A stretch of 64,000 nucleotides of DNA from Chloroflexus aurantiacus J-10-fl. GTDB taxonomy: Bacteria; Chloroflexota; Chloroflexia; Chloroflexales; Chloroflexaceae. Under the pieces are notes generated by a model. That model did no database searches and was not told where the DNA came from. It saw only the letters and a list, made by a program, of their open reading frames with translations. The stretch is from NCBI RefSeq assembly GCF_000018865.1, contig NC_010175.1, positions 5,084,001 to 5,148,000 on the forward strand, written 5' to 3'. A program made the position numbers and the translations under genes. Below, in pieces: positions 50,099-58,904 of this stretch; within the stretch, counting starts at the first letter, position 1, and every line of letters starts with the position of its first letter.

Positions 50099-51427
50099 CT
50101 ACACAAACGCCGAGATGCCGGTGATCGCACGGCCAACGATCAGGGTATTCATTTCGTGCGTGCCTTCATACGAATAGAGCGCTTCGGCGTCGGCGAAGTA
50201 ACGCGCTACCTCGTGTTCGAGGAGAATGCCATTACCGCCAAGCACCGCCCGGGCAAGCGCTACGGTTTCCCGCATCTTTTCGCCGCAAAAGACCTTCGCC
50301 AGTGATGCCTGTTCCTGACTGACTTTACCGGTGCGCGCAGCGATCTGACTCATCCGCAGACACATCGTCTGCATAGCGGTGACGTTGGCGAGCATCTGCA
50401 CCAGACTGTTCTGCACCAGTTGAAATCCCCCAATCGGTCGCCCGAACTGAATCCGCTGCTGCGCATAGGCCAGCGCCCGTTCGTAAGCCCCCATTGCCAC
50501 ACCGGTCATTGCCCAGGCGACAGCAGCCCGCGTGATTGCCAGTTGGCGGGCGATGCCTCGAAAACCACCCACATTGGGTAAGCGGTTGGCTTCAGGCACT
50601 CGACAGCCATTCAGGCGAATATTGGCATTTTGCACGGTGCGCAAGGCGATTTTGCCTTCCAACCGTTCAACCTCGTAGCCAGGCGTGCCGCGTTCGACAA
50701 TAAAGCCCTGGACCTGGTTATTAGAGACATCACGCGCCCAGATGATATTGATGTCGGCAATTGGGGCATTGCCGCTCCACTTCTTTGCGCCATCAAGCAC
50801 CCATACACCACGCTCGAAGCGCGCTGTTGTGGTCAGGCCGGCAGCGGTTGCTGAACCAACGTCGGGTTCGGTGAGCGCCCACGATCCGATCAACTCAAAG
50901 CGTTGCATCGGTGGCAGCCAGCGTTGCTTCTGTTCGGGGGAACCGAAAAGATCGATTGATCCCATGCAAAGACCCCAATGGACACCGAAAAAGGTGTAGA
51001 TAGAAGGATCAACTCTGGCCAGCTCCATGCAGGCTATACCGGTCAACACCGGGCCAAGGGCATCGATTTTGTACGGGCGCGTCCCGAAGGTCTCGGCAAT
51101 CAGATGGGCAAAGCCCGGCACGATCTCGTGCGGAAACTCACCGCGCTCCCAATAGGTGTTTGCCAGCGGACGCACTCGTTCTTCCATGTAGGTGCGGATC
51201 TTTTGTTGAATTGCACGCTCTTCGGGTGAGAGGTCGGCCAGAATATCGTAGAAATCGCTGTTGATTGGCGGCACGCGCTTGGGGTGTCGCTTGGACGTGA
51301 TGCTCTTCCACAGCAGACCGATCTCTTGTGGCGTTACGCTACGCAATGCACGAATCGTATCGAAGAGCGGAACGTGAACATGTTGAAACATGCGGGTAAG
51401 ACTGGCGGGAAGGGTGACGAATGCCAT
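50099..51427 (-). CDS. Acyl-CoA dehydrogenase, glutaryl-CoA-dehydrogenase-like
   Basis: FAD-dependent acyl-CoA dehydrogenase of 442 residues, cytoplasmic. Visible: WALTEPDVGSATAAGLTTTA (FAD/substrate strand), WSGNAPIADINIIWARD, RIQFGRPIGGFQLVQ, VLGGNGILLEHEVARYFADAE, and the catalytic glutamate in YEGTHEMN (Glu421). That Glu position and the YEGT context fit glutaryl-CoA and short-chain dehydrogenases. It has a longer N-terminal part (about 50 residues) than usual. The ATG at 51427 has AGGAG upstream and its own promoter at 51523-51552. It is a single gene and not in a beta-oxidation operon. In Chloroflexus-type metabolism it could serve amino-acid or dicarboxyl-CoA breakdown; that is inference. 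Confidence 0.93.
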   Translation of the reverse strand: MAFVTLPASLTRMFQHVHVPLFDTIRALRSVTPQEIGLLWKSITSKRHPKRVPPINSDFYDILADLSPEERAIQQKIRTYMEERVRPLANTYWERGEFPHEIVPGFAHLIAETFGTRPYKIDALGPVLTGIACMELARVDPSIYTFFGVHWGLCMGSIDLFGSPEQKQRWLPPMQRFELIGSWALTEPDVGSATAAGLTTTARFERGVWVLDGAKKWSGNAPIADINIIWARDVSNNQVQGFIVERGTPGYEVERLEGKIALRTVQNANIRLNGCRVPEANRLPNVGGFRGIARQLAITRAAVAWAMTGVAMGAYERALAYAQQRIQFGRPIGGFQLVQNSLVQMLANVTAMQTMCLRMSQIAARTGKVSQEQASLAKVFCGEKMRETVALARAVLGGNGILLEHEVARYFADAEALYSYEGTHEMNTLIVGRAITGISAFV

Positions 51428-51522
51428 ACGGGACTCCTGTTCATCGTTGAGCTTAGGGTAACTTCTTTGTTAATGGAAATAATTGAGCGTTTGAATATGA
51501 CGCGATGCGTTATTCTATTGTG

Positions 51523-51552
51523 AGTGTAGCACAGATATGCCTGCTATGTCAA
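51523..51552 (-). promoter_or_regulatory. Promoter of the acyl-CoA dehydrogenase gene
   Basis: On the minus strand a perfect TTGACA (51547-51552) is followed after 18 bases by TACACT (51523-51528). It lies about 95 bases before the start codon and just downstream of the GNAT-like gene, so the two genes need not share a transcript. Confidence 0.7.
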
Positions 51553-51558
51553 TAACAA

Positions 51559-52344
51559 TCATGTCAGATTCAAACGGGCCACAATCCACATAAACCGCTC
51601 AGCAGGCCAGAAACCCAAATGCCGACAGCCGGTAACGATTTCGTCATCGCCCGCCTCGACGAACAGGTACACCCGTGACGCCAATCCAAAACAGAGCTGG
51701 GTCAGCGCTCCGATGCAGCCCTGTAATGCCGGCACAGCCGCAGGCTGCATCGCCCAGCCGATCTCGATCACATCGCGCGTAGCAAAACAGGTAGCCGCAA
51801 TTGCCTGAAGTTGACCAGTCGTAGCAACCACCCCAAAGGCCGGGCCACCGTCAGGATGCCAGGATTGCCAGCCTGCGGTGGCGCTGTGTAACGCGGCAAG
51901 ATCGGCTCGCATATCGGCAGACAAACGCTGCGCAGCGGGTTGTTCGCTCAGGCGCAGCGTCTCCGGTTCGGCAACCATCTGGTAGAGCAAGCGACTCTCT
52001 TCAACCTGCACCATTCCGTTCAACAACGGCATACGCGCCAGCGGCAGCAGCACACCAACCGGTTGGCCCTGCAGGTGCGGGTGAGCTTCAACCAGGCCGG
52101 CAAGCAAGGGCGGTAAAACACCGGGAAAATCCACCACAAATGACAATCGGGGTAGCGGCAGATCACGACGTATTGACGCAACACCCACGACTGTCTCGTT
52201 GCTCAATGCGACGAGCGTATACGAAGATGCGCGCAACTGCGTCATCTGTGCCAAACTGATCGCATTGCGATAGGGTGAACGGCGTAAAAACGCCAGTGCC
52301 GCCGGGTAGGTTTCCGCGCTGATCTCAGTAATCGATAGGGGCAT
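51559..52344 (-). CDS. Probable GNAT-superfamily protein
   Basis: Soluble protein of 261 residues. The N-terminal half (SITEISAETYPAALAFLRRSPYRN, then LVALSNETVVGVASIRRDLPLPRLSFVVD) and the C-terminal half (FGVVATTGQLQAIAATCFATRDVIEIGWAM...YLFVEAGDDEIVTGCRHLGFWPAER) both look like N-acetyltransferase folds. The last part is typical of the end of GNAT domains (N/A-x-x-x-x-x-LGF). The acetyl-CoA-binding R/Q-x-x-G-x-G/A loop is not evident, so activity is uncertain. The ATG at 52344 has GGAGATG upstream. It is alone between alaS (divergent) and the acyl-CoA dehydrogenase gene. Confidence 0.72.
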   Translation of the reverse strand: MPLSITEISAETYPAALAFLRRSPYRNAISLAQMTQLRASSYTLVALSNETVVGVASIRRDLPLPRLSFVVDFPGVLPPLLAGLVEAHPHLQGQPVGVLLPLARMPLLNGMVQVEESRLLYQMVAEPETLRLSEQPAAQRLSADMRADLAALHSATAGWQSWHPDGGPAFGVVATTGQLQAIAATCFATRDVIEIGWAMQPAAVPALQGCIGALTQLCFGLASRVYLFVEAGDDEIVTGCRHLGFWPAERFMWIVARLNLT

Positions 52345-52495
52345 AAATCATCTCCAACGAACGATCCGATCAGGCGGTACCCGGCCTGCGAGGAACGCGC
52401 TTGATACGACTGCTACCGGCTATTTGGTCAGCAACACCTGACAGCGGTGTTGTGCATTTTTATGATAAACTGCTTCAGGTGAGAGCGCAAAATGG

Positions 52496-52525
52496 TTGAC
52501 GGTCTACACTACAATCGTCTACAAT
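52496..52525 (+). promoter_or_regulatory. Promoter of alaS
   Basis: TTGACG (52496-52501), 18 bases, TACAAT (52520-52525), about 57 bases before the alaS start. A separate hairpin (CAACACC at 52432-52438 with GGTGTTG at 52446-52452, followed by TGCATTTTT) lies upstream and may end incoming transcripts. Confidence 0.65.
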
Positions 52526-52582
52526 AAGCGCAGGAAGAGGCTTATCTGTCATTTCATCGGCTGTTGAACAGGCCATACTCTT

Positions 52583-55267
52583 ATGCAAAAACTTACTGCT
52601 GCTCAGATTCGCGAAACGTTTCTTTCTTTCTTCATCCGTCATGGCCATACCCACGTGCCCAGCTCGTCGCTGGTCGTTGCCGACGATCCGACATTGCTGT
52701 TTGCCAATTCGGGTATGGTGCAGTTTAAAGATGTATTTCTGGGTCGCGAACAACGCCCCTATAGCCGGGCCGTTACCGCCCAAAAATGTCTGCGTGTCAG
52801 TGGTAAACACAATGACCTTGAAGAGGTAGGGCCATCACCACGGCACCATACCTTCTTTGAGATGTTGGGCAATTTTTCGTTTGGCGATTATTTCAAAGCC
52901 GAAGCAATTGCCTTAGCCTGGAAGTTGCTGACCGAAGAGTTTAAGTTGCCGGTTGAACGCTTGTGGTTTACGGTGTTCGCCGGTGATGATGAGGTACCGC
53001 CAGACGATGAAGCGGCTGCGCTGTGGATTGCCCAGGGTGCCGATCCATCGCGCGTGCTACGTTTCGGTCGCAAAGACAATTTCTGGGTGATGGGTGATAC
53101 CGGTCCCTGTGGCCCCTGCTCTGAGATCACGATGTATATCGGTGATGACCTGAGCCAGATGCGGGCTGAGGGTGTTAATTCCGATGATCCGAATTACGTC
53201 GAAATCTGGAATAACGTGTTTATGCAGTACGACCGGGCTACCATGCAGCCGCTCCCACGCCCTTCGGTCGATACCGGCATGGGGCTAGAGCGCATGGCCA
53301 TGGTGATGCAGGGTGTGCATAGCACATACGAGACCGATCTCTTCGTCGCGATTATCAATCAAATCATCAAGACACGCGGCAGCGATGAGGAACATTACCA
53401 TGCGCACCGCAGTGCCTACCGCGCGATTGCCGATCACGCTCGGGCCATCGCCTTTCTGATTGCTGATGGTGTGCTACCCGGTAATCTGGGCCGTTCGTAT
53501 GTGTTGCGCCGCATTTTGCGCCGGGCCGCTTATCAGGGACGCACGATTGGCTTTGAACGTCCGTTCCTTGCCGACGTGATCACGTCGGTTATCGAGCAGA
53601 TGGGTGAGGCGTATCCTGAACTGGTGAAACGCCGCGAGCTGATTTTGAGTGCTGCCGATCAGGAAGAACGCCAGTTTTTGCGCACCCTGAGCGGTGGTCT
53701 GACCCGCCTGCAAGGGGTGATCGAGCAGGTACGAGCGCGGGGCGAGCAGGTTATTCCCGGTAATGATGCCTTTGTTTTGAAAGACACCTATGGCTTTCCG
53801 CTCGATCTGACGCAGAAGATCGCTGCCGAGCAGGGGTTGACGGTCGATGAAGCCGGTTACGAAGCGGCAATGGCCGAACAACGGGCACGCTCACGGGCAG
53901 CGGCGGCCAGTAAGCGCGGCGGTGAAGCCGATCTGTGGGCCGATCTCGATCTACCCGCATCCCACTTTACCGGCTATGAGCGGTTGAGTGACCGGGCAAC
54001 GGTTATCGGTATGCTGGGCGACGGCGATGCGCTGACCAGTGCCGATACCGGTCGGAGTGTGCAGATCGTCCTTGACACGACCCCATTCTACGCTGAAAGC
54101 GGTGGTCAAATTGGCGATACCGGTCTGCTGGTAGGGCCAGAAGGATCGGTTCAGATTGAGGACACCCGGCGTCCATTACCGGGACTGATTGTGCACTACG
54201 GACGGGTAGTGAACGGGCGAATCAGCGTTGGAGATCAGGTACAGGCAACCGTCGATGTGGTACGACGGGCCGACATTCAACGCAATCACACGGCCACCCA
54301 CATGCTCCAACGGGCATTGCGCGATGTGCTCGGCGAGCATGCAGCGCAGGCCGGTTCGCTGGTGGCGCCTGATCGGTTGCGTTTCGACTTTACCCATACC
54401 AAAGCGGTTGATCCCGAAGAGTTGCGCGAGGTCGAGCAGCGGCTCAATAAGTGGGTACGTGCCGATACCACAGTGCGCTGGGAGATAACCGGTTATCAGG
54501 ACGCGATGGCTCGTGGTGCCATCGCCCTCTTCGGCGAAAAGTACGGTGATACGGTACGCCTCGTGACTATCGAGCGCGGTCAGACGCTCGCCGAAGGTGA
54601 ATTTGCGTCTCGTGATAGTCTGGAGCTGTGTGGCGGCACGCACGTTAATCACACCGGCGAGATTGGCTTTGTGCGGATTGTGAGCGAAGGTAGCATTGGC
54701 AGCGGCATTCGCCGTATCGAGGCGTTGACCGGTCGCGGCGCGGAAGGATGGGTTGAACAGCAGGCCCAGACCCTCCGTGAACTGGCGGCGCGGATCAATA
54801 CCCAACCGGCCCAACTGCTCGAACGAATTGATGCCCTGCTGGCCGAACACCGACAGCGGAAACAAGAGCTGGAAGCGCTACGCAGCAAACTGGCTCGCGA
54901 GCAGCTCGATCTTTTGCTGGGCCGGGTTCAGCATGTTGCCGGGGTGCCACTCCTTGCCGCTGAAGTTGAGGCCGACTCTGTTGATCGGCTACGCGAAATG
55001 GGAGAGTATCTGCGCGATAAATTAGGGAATGCCGTGATTGTGTTGGGTGCTCAGATCAACGGCAAACCGCAACTGCTCACCATCGTGACTCCCGATCTGG
55101 TACGGCGCGGTCTCAATGCGGTTCAACTGGTCAAGCCACTGGCTGCCCTGGTCGGCGGTGGTGGTGGTGGGCGACCAGAGATCGCGCAGGCGGGAGGTCG
55201 CCATCCCGACAAACTGGCCGCTGCTATCGGCGCAGCGGTAGAGGTACTCGCCGGGCAGGCCGGGTAG
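52583..55267 (+). CDS. alaS: Alanyl-tRNA synthetase
   Basis: Charges tRNA-Ala in the cytoplasm; 894 residues, the normal bacterial length. Order: the class II catalytic core (MQKLTAAQIRETFLSFFIRHGH, FANSGMVQFKDVFLG, the KCLRVSGKHNDLEEVG block, MGLERMAMVMQG as motif 3), the tRNA-recognition helices, the editing domain with RNHTATHMLQRAL (HxxxH) and SLELCGGTHVNHTG (C-x-x-x-H), and the C-Ala domain with GGGGGGRPEIAQAGG near the end. All zinc and catalytic motifs are intact. No strong ribosome site precedes the ATG; the leader is about 50 bases. It is followed by a perfect palindrome and a separate membrane-protein gene. Confidence 0.97.
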   Translation: MQKLTAAQIRETFLSFFIRHGHTHVPSSSLVVADDPTLLFANSGMVQFKDVFLGREQRPYSRAVTAQKCLRVSGKHNDLEEVGPSPRHHTFFEMLGNFSFGDYFKAEAIALAWKLLTEEFKLPVERLWFTVFAGDDEVPPDDEAAALWIAQGADPSRVLRFGRKDNFWVMGDTGPCGPCSEITMYIGDDLSQMRAEGVNSDDPNYVEIWNNVFMQYDRATMQPLPRPSVDTGMGLERMAMVMQGVHSTYETDLFVAIINQIIKTRGSDEEHYHAHRSAYRAIADHARAIAFLIADGVLPGNLGRSYVLRRILRRAAYQGRTIGFERPFLADVITSVIEQMGEAYPELVKRRELILSAADQEERQFLRTLSGGLTRLQGVIEQVRARGEQVIPGNDAFVLKDTYGFPLDLTQKIAAEQGLTVDEAGYEAAMAEQRARSRAAAASKRGGEADLWADLDLPASHFTGYERLSDRATVIGMLGDGDALTSADTGRSVQIVLDTTPFYAESGGQIGDTGLLVGPEGSVQIEDTRRPLPGLIVHYGRVVNGRISVGDQVQATVDVVRRADIQRNHTATHMLQRALRDVLGEHAAQAGSLVAPDRLRFDFTHTKAVDPEELREVEQRLNKWVRADTTVRWEITGYQDAMARGAIALFGEKYGDTVRLVTIERGQTLAEGEFASRDSLELCGGTHVNHTGEIGFVRIVSEGSIGSGIRRIEALTGRGAEGWVEQQAQTLRELAARINTQPAQLLERIDALLAEHRQRKQELEALRSKLAREQLDLLLGRVQHVAGVPLLAAEVEADSVDRLREMGEYLRDKLGNAVIVLGAQINGKPQLLTIVTPDLVRRGLNAVQLVKPLAALVGGGGGGRPEIAQAGGRHPDKLAAAIGAAVEVLAGQAG

Positions 55268-55304
55268 TTGTAAGACACGATGCTGGATACTGACGCACGT
55301 AAAC

Positions 55305-55326
55305 GGGCAACTGCATGCAGTTGCCC
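55305..55326 (+). terminator. Perfect palindrome after alaS
   Basis: GGGCAACTGCA (55305-55315) is followed directly by its exact complement (55316-55326), giving a 22-base palindrome 38 bases after the alaS stop. It can form a hairpin with a CATG loop. No T-run follows, so it may be a terminator or a protein site. Confidence 0.5.
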
Positions 55327-55380
55327 TTCGCAAGTACCACACAAAGCGCAACCGGGAGAAGTGGATAGCCGGGAGGGGCT

Positions 55381-57432
55381 ATGATGACGGATGAGACGGC
55401 GCTGGTTCTCGCCTTACCAGAAGATACTGCCGAGTCGTTGATGGCGAAGGTGCGCGCCACCCACGCAGCCAACGTGCAAATCCTGGCTCCAGAGGGCACC
55501 GTTGCTTTGCAACGAGTCGCCGGTACTGACGCACTGCGCGATCTGGCCACAGCGGCAGGGGTAAATCTGACCATCATCAGTTCCGACCCAGGCATCCTCA
55601 AGGCAGCCCGCCAGAGTCGACTGGCAACCATCGAAGTCACCGGTGCTCACGTCCAGGCCCCGGTACCGTCTACCCCATCCGCTCCCGGTGAAGACCTGCC
55701 TGCGGAAGATTTAGAATTTCTGGCCGCCCTCGATGAACTGGCGGCGAACGGTAACACTCTCGATTTGTTTGCACGGCCGTCTGATCAGAAGCGGCCGGCT
55801 ACAGCCGATACACGCCCTATCGCCGCCCCAGAAACCCGTCCAATCCCCATCCCTTCCAGCCCTTCAACGCCGGCCACACCACCGGCTATGGGGGATGATG
55901 ACCTTGAGTTTTTCGACGCTCTCGACGATCTGGCAGCAGCGTTCGAGCAGGAGCGTACCGGTACGCCACCGCCGCCAATCCCTTCTGCGAGTGAGGCTTC
56001 CGCACAACCACCCCGTGTGCGACCGGAAGACATTCAGCTTTCAGAGGCAGAAGTTGCCCGCGCCGGCCAGATTGGGCGGCGTAGCGAAGCTGATCGCGCC
56101 CAACGCACAACGGCTGAGCCACGCCGTGAGTCGCGCCCGGAGCCGGTTGCGCCTCCGGCACGGCGTGCAGCCACTCCTGTACCGCGAGCCACTACTCGCT
56201 CACAGCCACAGCTTGTCAGAGCACTCCTCATCGGGTTGATCGTGCTCGCGGTGTTGACAGGCATCTTTATAGTCGTTACCCAGAGTGTGACCATCGTTGT
56301 GCGCTTGCCCGTGCGCGAAACAACGCCGGTTGTCGGCCTGGCCATTCCGATAACCCCAGTGAGTACTGCATCGGCCAACGCAGTCAGTGCTGAACCGCTG
56401 GAGACAACCGTCGCCATTAGCACGCGCGGGGAGGTGACCGAGGGTGTGCTAACCCCGGTAAGCAGTGCATCCGGAACCATCACCCTGTTCAATCAAAACA
56501 CCCAACCGATCACCATCCCGGCAGGAAGTGAGTTCGTAGCGTTTGGGCCTGACAATCAACCGATCCCGTTTATCAGCAAGGCCGATGTTACCGTGCCCGG
56601 CGCTGTAACGACGCGCAGTGGTAATCAGATTATCACAACGTTTGGTGAGGCAGCCGTACAAATCGAGGCTCGCTCGCCGGGGAGTGCCTCAAACATTCCT
56701 GCCAATACCATCCGCGAGCTACGGATCGCCGGTGGGCCGACGATTAATCTGGTCAGTGGCCTGTTGACGGTATCACACGATGCGATTGGTGGTGGAACTG
56801 ATGAAGAGGTGCGGGTGATCAAAGAGAGTGATGTGCGGCGTTATCTCGCTCAGGCGCTCACCGATCTCGATCAGGAAGCACGGCGACAACTCGATGGCCT
56901 GGCGCTGGCACGTAACCTGCGTCTCGAACCAACAACCGTCTCTCCCAGCCGGGCAGAACTTGAACAGTTAGACGGTTTTGAGCTGATCGTCGATCCACCG
57001 ATTGGCACATCACTGTCGCGTGATAATCCTTTCTTCACGCTCACCGTGCAGTCGCGCTACAGCGGACTGGCGATCAGTGGGGACTCGGCAGCTTTCCAGC
57101 GTCAGTTAGCCGATGCCTTCAACAGCCAGCTCATTCAGAATGGCCAGTTGCGTCCAGGCGATTGCCGTGCGGCGTTTGTCCAGGGCTGGCGTTGGGACGG
57201 CACCACCCTGCGTATTGATGGCAGCATTGGGCCTGATCCAGCCTGTGGTAACGAGCTTGATCCGGCAATACGGGCGGCCATTCAGAATGCCGTACTGGGT
57301 CGGACGCGCGCCGAAGCCGAGGCCGCGCTGCAAGAACTGGTTGCCGCCGGACGCCTGGCCGGATTTGAGTTACCCGACAATGTAGATCGCTTCCCAGGCT
57401 GGAGCTGGCAGTTGCGGATTCGTCATGAATGA
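55381..57432 (+). CDS. Membrane protein with baseplate-J-like extracytoplasmic domain
   Basis: Bitopic protein of 683 residues. Residues 1-95 form a compact N-terminal domain (VRATHAANVQILAPEGTVALQ). A long disordered acidic/Pro/Ala linker (96-275) holds two copies of a DLEF-x-x-ALD-x-LAA motif (110-122 and 174-186) and ADTRPI and PETRPI (Thr144, Thr152). One transmembrane helix (about 280-300, LLIGLIVLAVLTGIFIVV) precedes a large outer region with a baseplate-J-like core: GEVTEGVLTPVSSASGTITL, TIPAGSEF and SPGSASNIPANTI. Such proteins, annotated as baseplate J-like in Chloroflexota, are not phage proteins. It overlaps ruvX by eight bases. GGGAGGGG precedes the ATG. Function unknown; a cell-envelope role is likely. 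Confidence 0.82.
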   Translation: MMTDETALVLALPEDTAESLMAKVRATHAANVQILAPEGTVALQRVAGTDALRDLATAAGVNLTIISSDPGILKAARQSRLATIEVTGAHVQAPVPSTPSAPGEDLPAEDLEFLAALDELAANGNTLDLFARPSDQKRPATADTRPIAAPETRPIPIPSSPSTPATPPAMGDDDLEFFDALDDLAAAFEQERTGTPPPPIPSASEASAQPPRVRPEDIQLSEAEVARAGQIGRRSEADRAQRTTAEPRRESRPEPVAPPARRAATPVPRATTRSQPQLVRALLIGLIVLAVLTGIFIVVTQSVTIVVRLPVRETTPVVGLAIPITPVSTASANAVSAEPLETTVAISTRGEVTEGVLTPVSSASGTITLFNQNTQPITIPAGSEFVAFGPDNQPIPFISKADVTVPGAVTTRSGNQIITTFGEAAVQIEARSPGSASNIPANTIRELRIAGGPTINLVSGLLTVSHDAIGGGTDEEVRVIKESDVRRYLAQALTDLDQEARRQLDGLALARNLRLEPTTVSPSRAELEQLDGFELIVDPPIGTSLSRDNPFFTLTVQSRYSGLAISGDSAAFQRQLADAFNSQLIQNGQLRPGDCRAAFVQGWRWDGTTLRIDGSIGPDPACGNELDPAIRAAIQNAVLGRTRAEAEAALQELVAAGRLAGFELPDNVDRFPGWSWQLRIRHE

Positions 57433-57886
57433 CCAGATTATTCTCGCGCTCGATGTCGGTGAGCGGCGGATCGGAGTAGCCATCAGTGATGCCGATGCCC
57501 GCATTGCCGCACCCTTAACGACCATCAATGCCCACCCTCCGGAACGCGCCATTGCCCAGATTGTGCGCCTGGTACAGGAACGTGGGGTTAGCCGGGTGGT
57601 TGTCGGCCTGCCACTAACGATGCGTGGCGAGCGCGGCCCACAAGCTGAGGTGGTGCAACGCTTTGCCGATACTTTGAGCAGCGCGCTTTCGTGCCCGGTT
57701 GAGATGTTCGACGAGCGACTAACCAGTGTCGCTGCCGAACAGATGTTACGCAACCTTGGCCTCAAACCGGCCAAAATCAAAGCCCAGATCGATCAGGTAG
57801 CCGCATCGATCATCTTACAAGACTACCTCGATGCCCGCCGGAGTAACCCAAACAGAAGCCATGAACTACCACATTCGTCCGATTAG
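57425..57886 (+). CDS. ruvX: YqgF/RuvX-family pre-16S rRNA nuclease or Holliday-junction resolvase
   Basis: RNase H-fold nuclease of 153 residues; E. coli YqgF takes part in maturing the 5' end of 16S rRNA. Motifs: ALDVGERRIGVAISD with the first catalytic Asp, VVVGLPLTMRGE, MFDERLTSV with the second acidic pair, and KIKAQIDQVAASIILQDYL with the last Asp. All acidic residues are present. It overlaps the preceding membrane-protein gene by eight bases and the next GNAT gene by 26, so the three are one transcript. The C-terminal tail (DARRSNPNRSHELPHSSD) lies in the overlap and is probably unstructured. Confidence 0.92.
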   Translation: MNDQIILALDVGERRIGVAISDADARIAAPLTTINAHPPERAIAQIVRLVQERGVSRVVVGLPLTMRGERGPQAEVVQRFADTLSSALSCPVEMFDERLTSVAAEQMLRNLGLKPAKIKAQIDQVAASIILQDYLDARRSNPNRSHELPHSSD

Positions 57887-58304
57887 CGCTGCTGAAACCC
57901 GCCCGCTGCGTCAGCAGATTCTGCGTCCACACCAGACCATTGCCGAACTGGTCTATCCCGGCGACGATCATCCGCTTGCGCTCCACCTGGGAGCATTCAT
58001 TACCGAAACCCTGACCGGCATTGCCTCGTTCGCCCCGGAAGCCTGCCCGGACGTACCGGCACAGGCGGCATGGCGACTGCGCGGTATGGGTGTGCTGCCG
58101 ACGGTTCAGCAAAAAGGCATCGGCACCGCGCTGCTCGACGCCGGCATTCATTATGTAAAACAACAGCGCGGTGATCTGGTCTGGTGTCACGGACGGAGCA
58201 GCGCACTGCCGTTTTATCGCCGCTACGGCTTCGTCACCCACGGCGACGAATTTGTCGTTCCGCACACCGGGCCGCACTACGTGCTGCTGTACTGGATCAG
58301 ATAG
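57861..58304 (+). CDS. GNAT-family N-acetyltransferase
   Basis: Small acetyltransferase of 147 residues. The fold is clear: IRPISAAETRPLRQQILRPHQ at the start, LGAFITETLTGIASF, RLRGMGVLPTVQQKGIGTALLDAGI with the acetyl-CoA loop Q-Q-K-G-I-G, and PFYRRYGFVTHGDEF with the family's closing LGF-like turn. The start ATG 57861 lies inside ruvX; upstream frame residues to 57831 lack support. Chloroflexota and Bacillus carry similar YjcF/ElaA-like proteins. The substrate is unknown. It ends the ruvX transcript and converges on the DUF507 gene 15 bases away. Confidence 0.88.
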   Translation: MNYHIRPISAAETRPLRQQILRPHQTIAELVYPGDDHPLALHLGAFITETLTGIASFAPEACPDVPAQAAWRLRGMGVLPTVQQKGIGTALLDAGIHYVKQQRGDLVWCHGRSSALPFYRRYGFVTHGDEFVVPHTGPHYVLLYWIR

Positions 58305-58319
58305 GGGAAGCGCCCACGC

Positions 58320-58619
58320 TCACAAAATATAACCGCGCTTGCGGGCCACTTCTTCTTTGTGCTTACGGAACAGAATATCGCGTTCGGTACCCTTAATCTC
58401 GCGGCTATAGGTAGCCAGAATACGCTCAACCTCAGCGTCGATCTCCTCTTCGATCTTCAGATCGGCAACAATAGCGTCATAAATCGCCTTCACCCGCAAC
58501 GCCCGCCCATCACTCGGACGCTGACCGGGTTGATCGCGATACGCCAGTAACCCTCGCTCGGCCAGTTCATCGTGCAGGCGCTCGGCAATCCGGCGCACTT
58601 TGTCTTCAGTGAGTCGCAT
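58320..58619 (-). CDS. DUF507 family protein
   Basis: Small all-helical protein of 99 residues starting MRLTEDKVRRIAERLHDEL, the standard start of DUF507 proteins, and ending with a charged helix (TERDILFRKHKEEVARKRGYIL). The central part (VKAIYDAIVADLKIEEEIDAEVERILATY) fits the family. The start is ATG 58619, with GGAG six bases upstream; the 58640 reading adds seven residues without a ribosome site. The family is found in delta-proteobacteria, Aquificota and Chloroflexota, with no known function. It is a single gene facing the GNAT gene, and its promoter must lie in the 285 bases before the VTC gene. Confidence 0.85.
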   Translation of the reverse strand: MRLTEDKVRRIAERLHDELAERGLLAYRDQPGQRPSDGRALRVKAIYDAIVADLKIEEEIDAEVERILATYSREIKGTERDILFRKHKEEVARKRGYIL

Positions 58620-58904
58620 GGTCGGCTCCACAATACTCAACTCTGTTCCAGAAATGTTGCTGACTCATTGTACCAGATGTGAAAGCTTGAGAACCTCATT
58701 AAACCATCTCTGCAATGCCTGGCCTGCTTCTGGCAACAACCTCTGTACAAGCGAACACTGCAATGCAAAGGAGAAAAATTTTGAATCTCCTCACACATTC
58801 TACACAACTTCTAAACAACCTCCCACTACAATCGCACGTGAAGAACGGCAGCGGCGAAACGCTGATCGGGATAGCGTCGCCCACGAGTATTCGAGAGTAC
58901 GAAG

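Noticed and set aside
55381-57432. Phage tail or contractile-injection gene
   Set aside because: Despite baseplate-J-like motifs, it has a transmembrane helix, sits among housekeeping genes, and has no other phage genes nearby.
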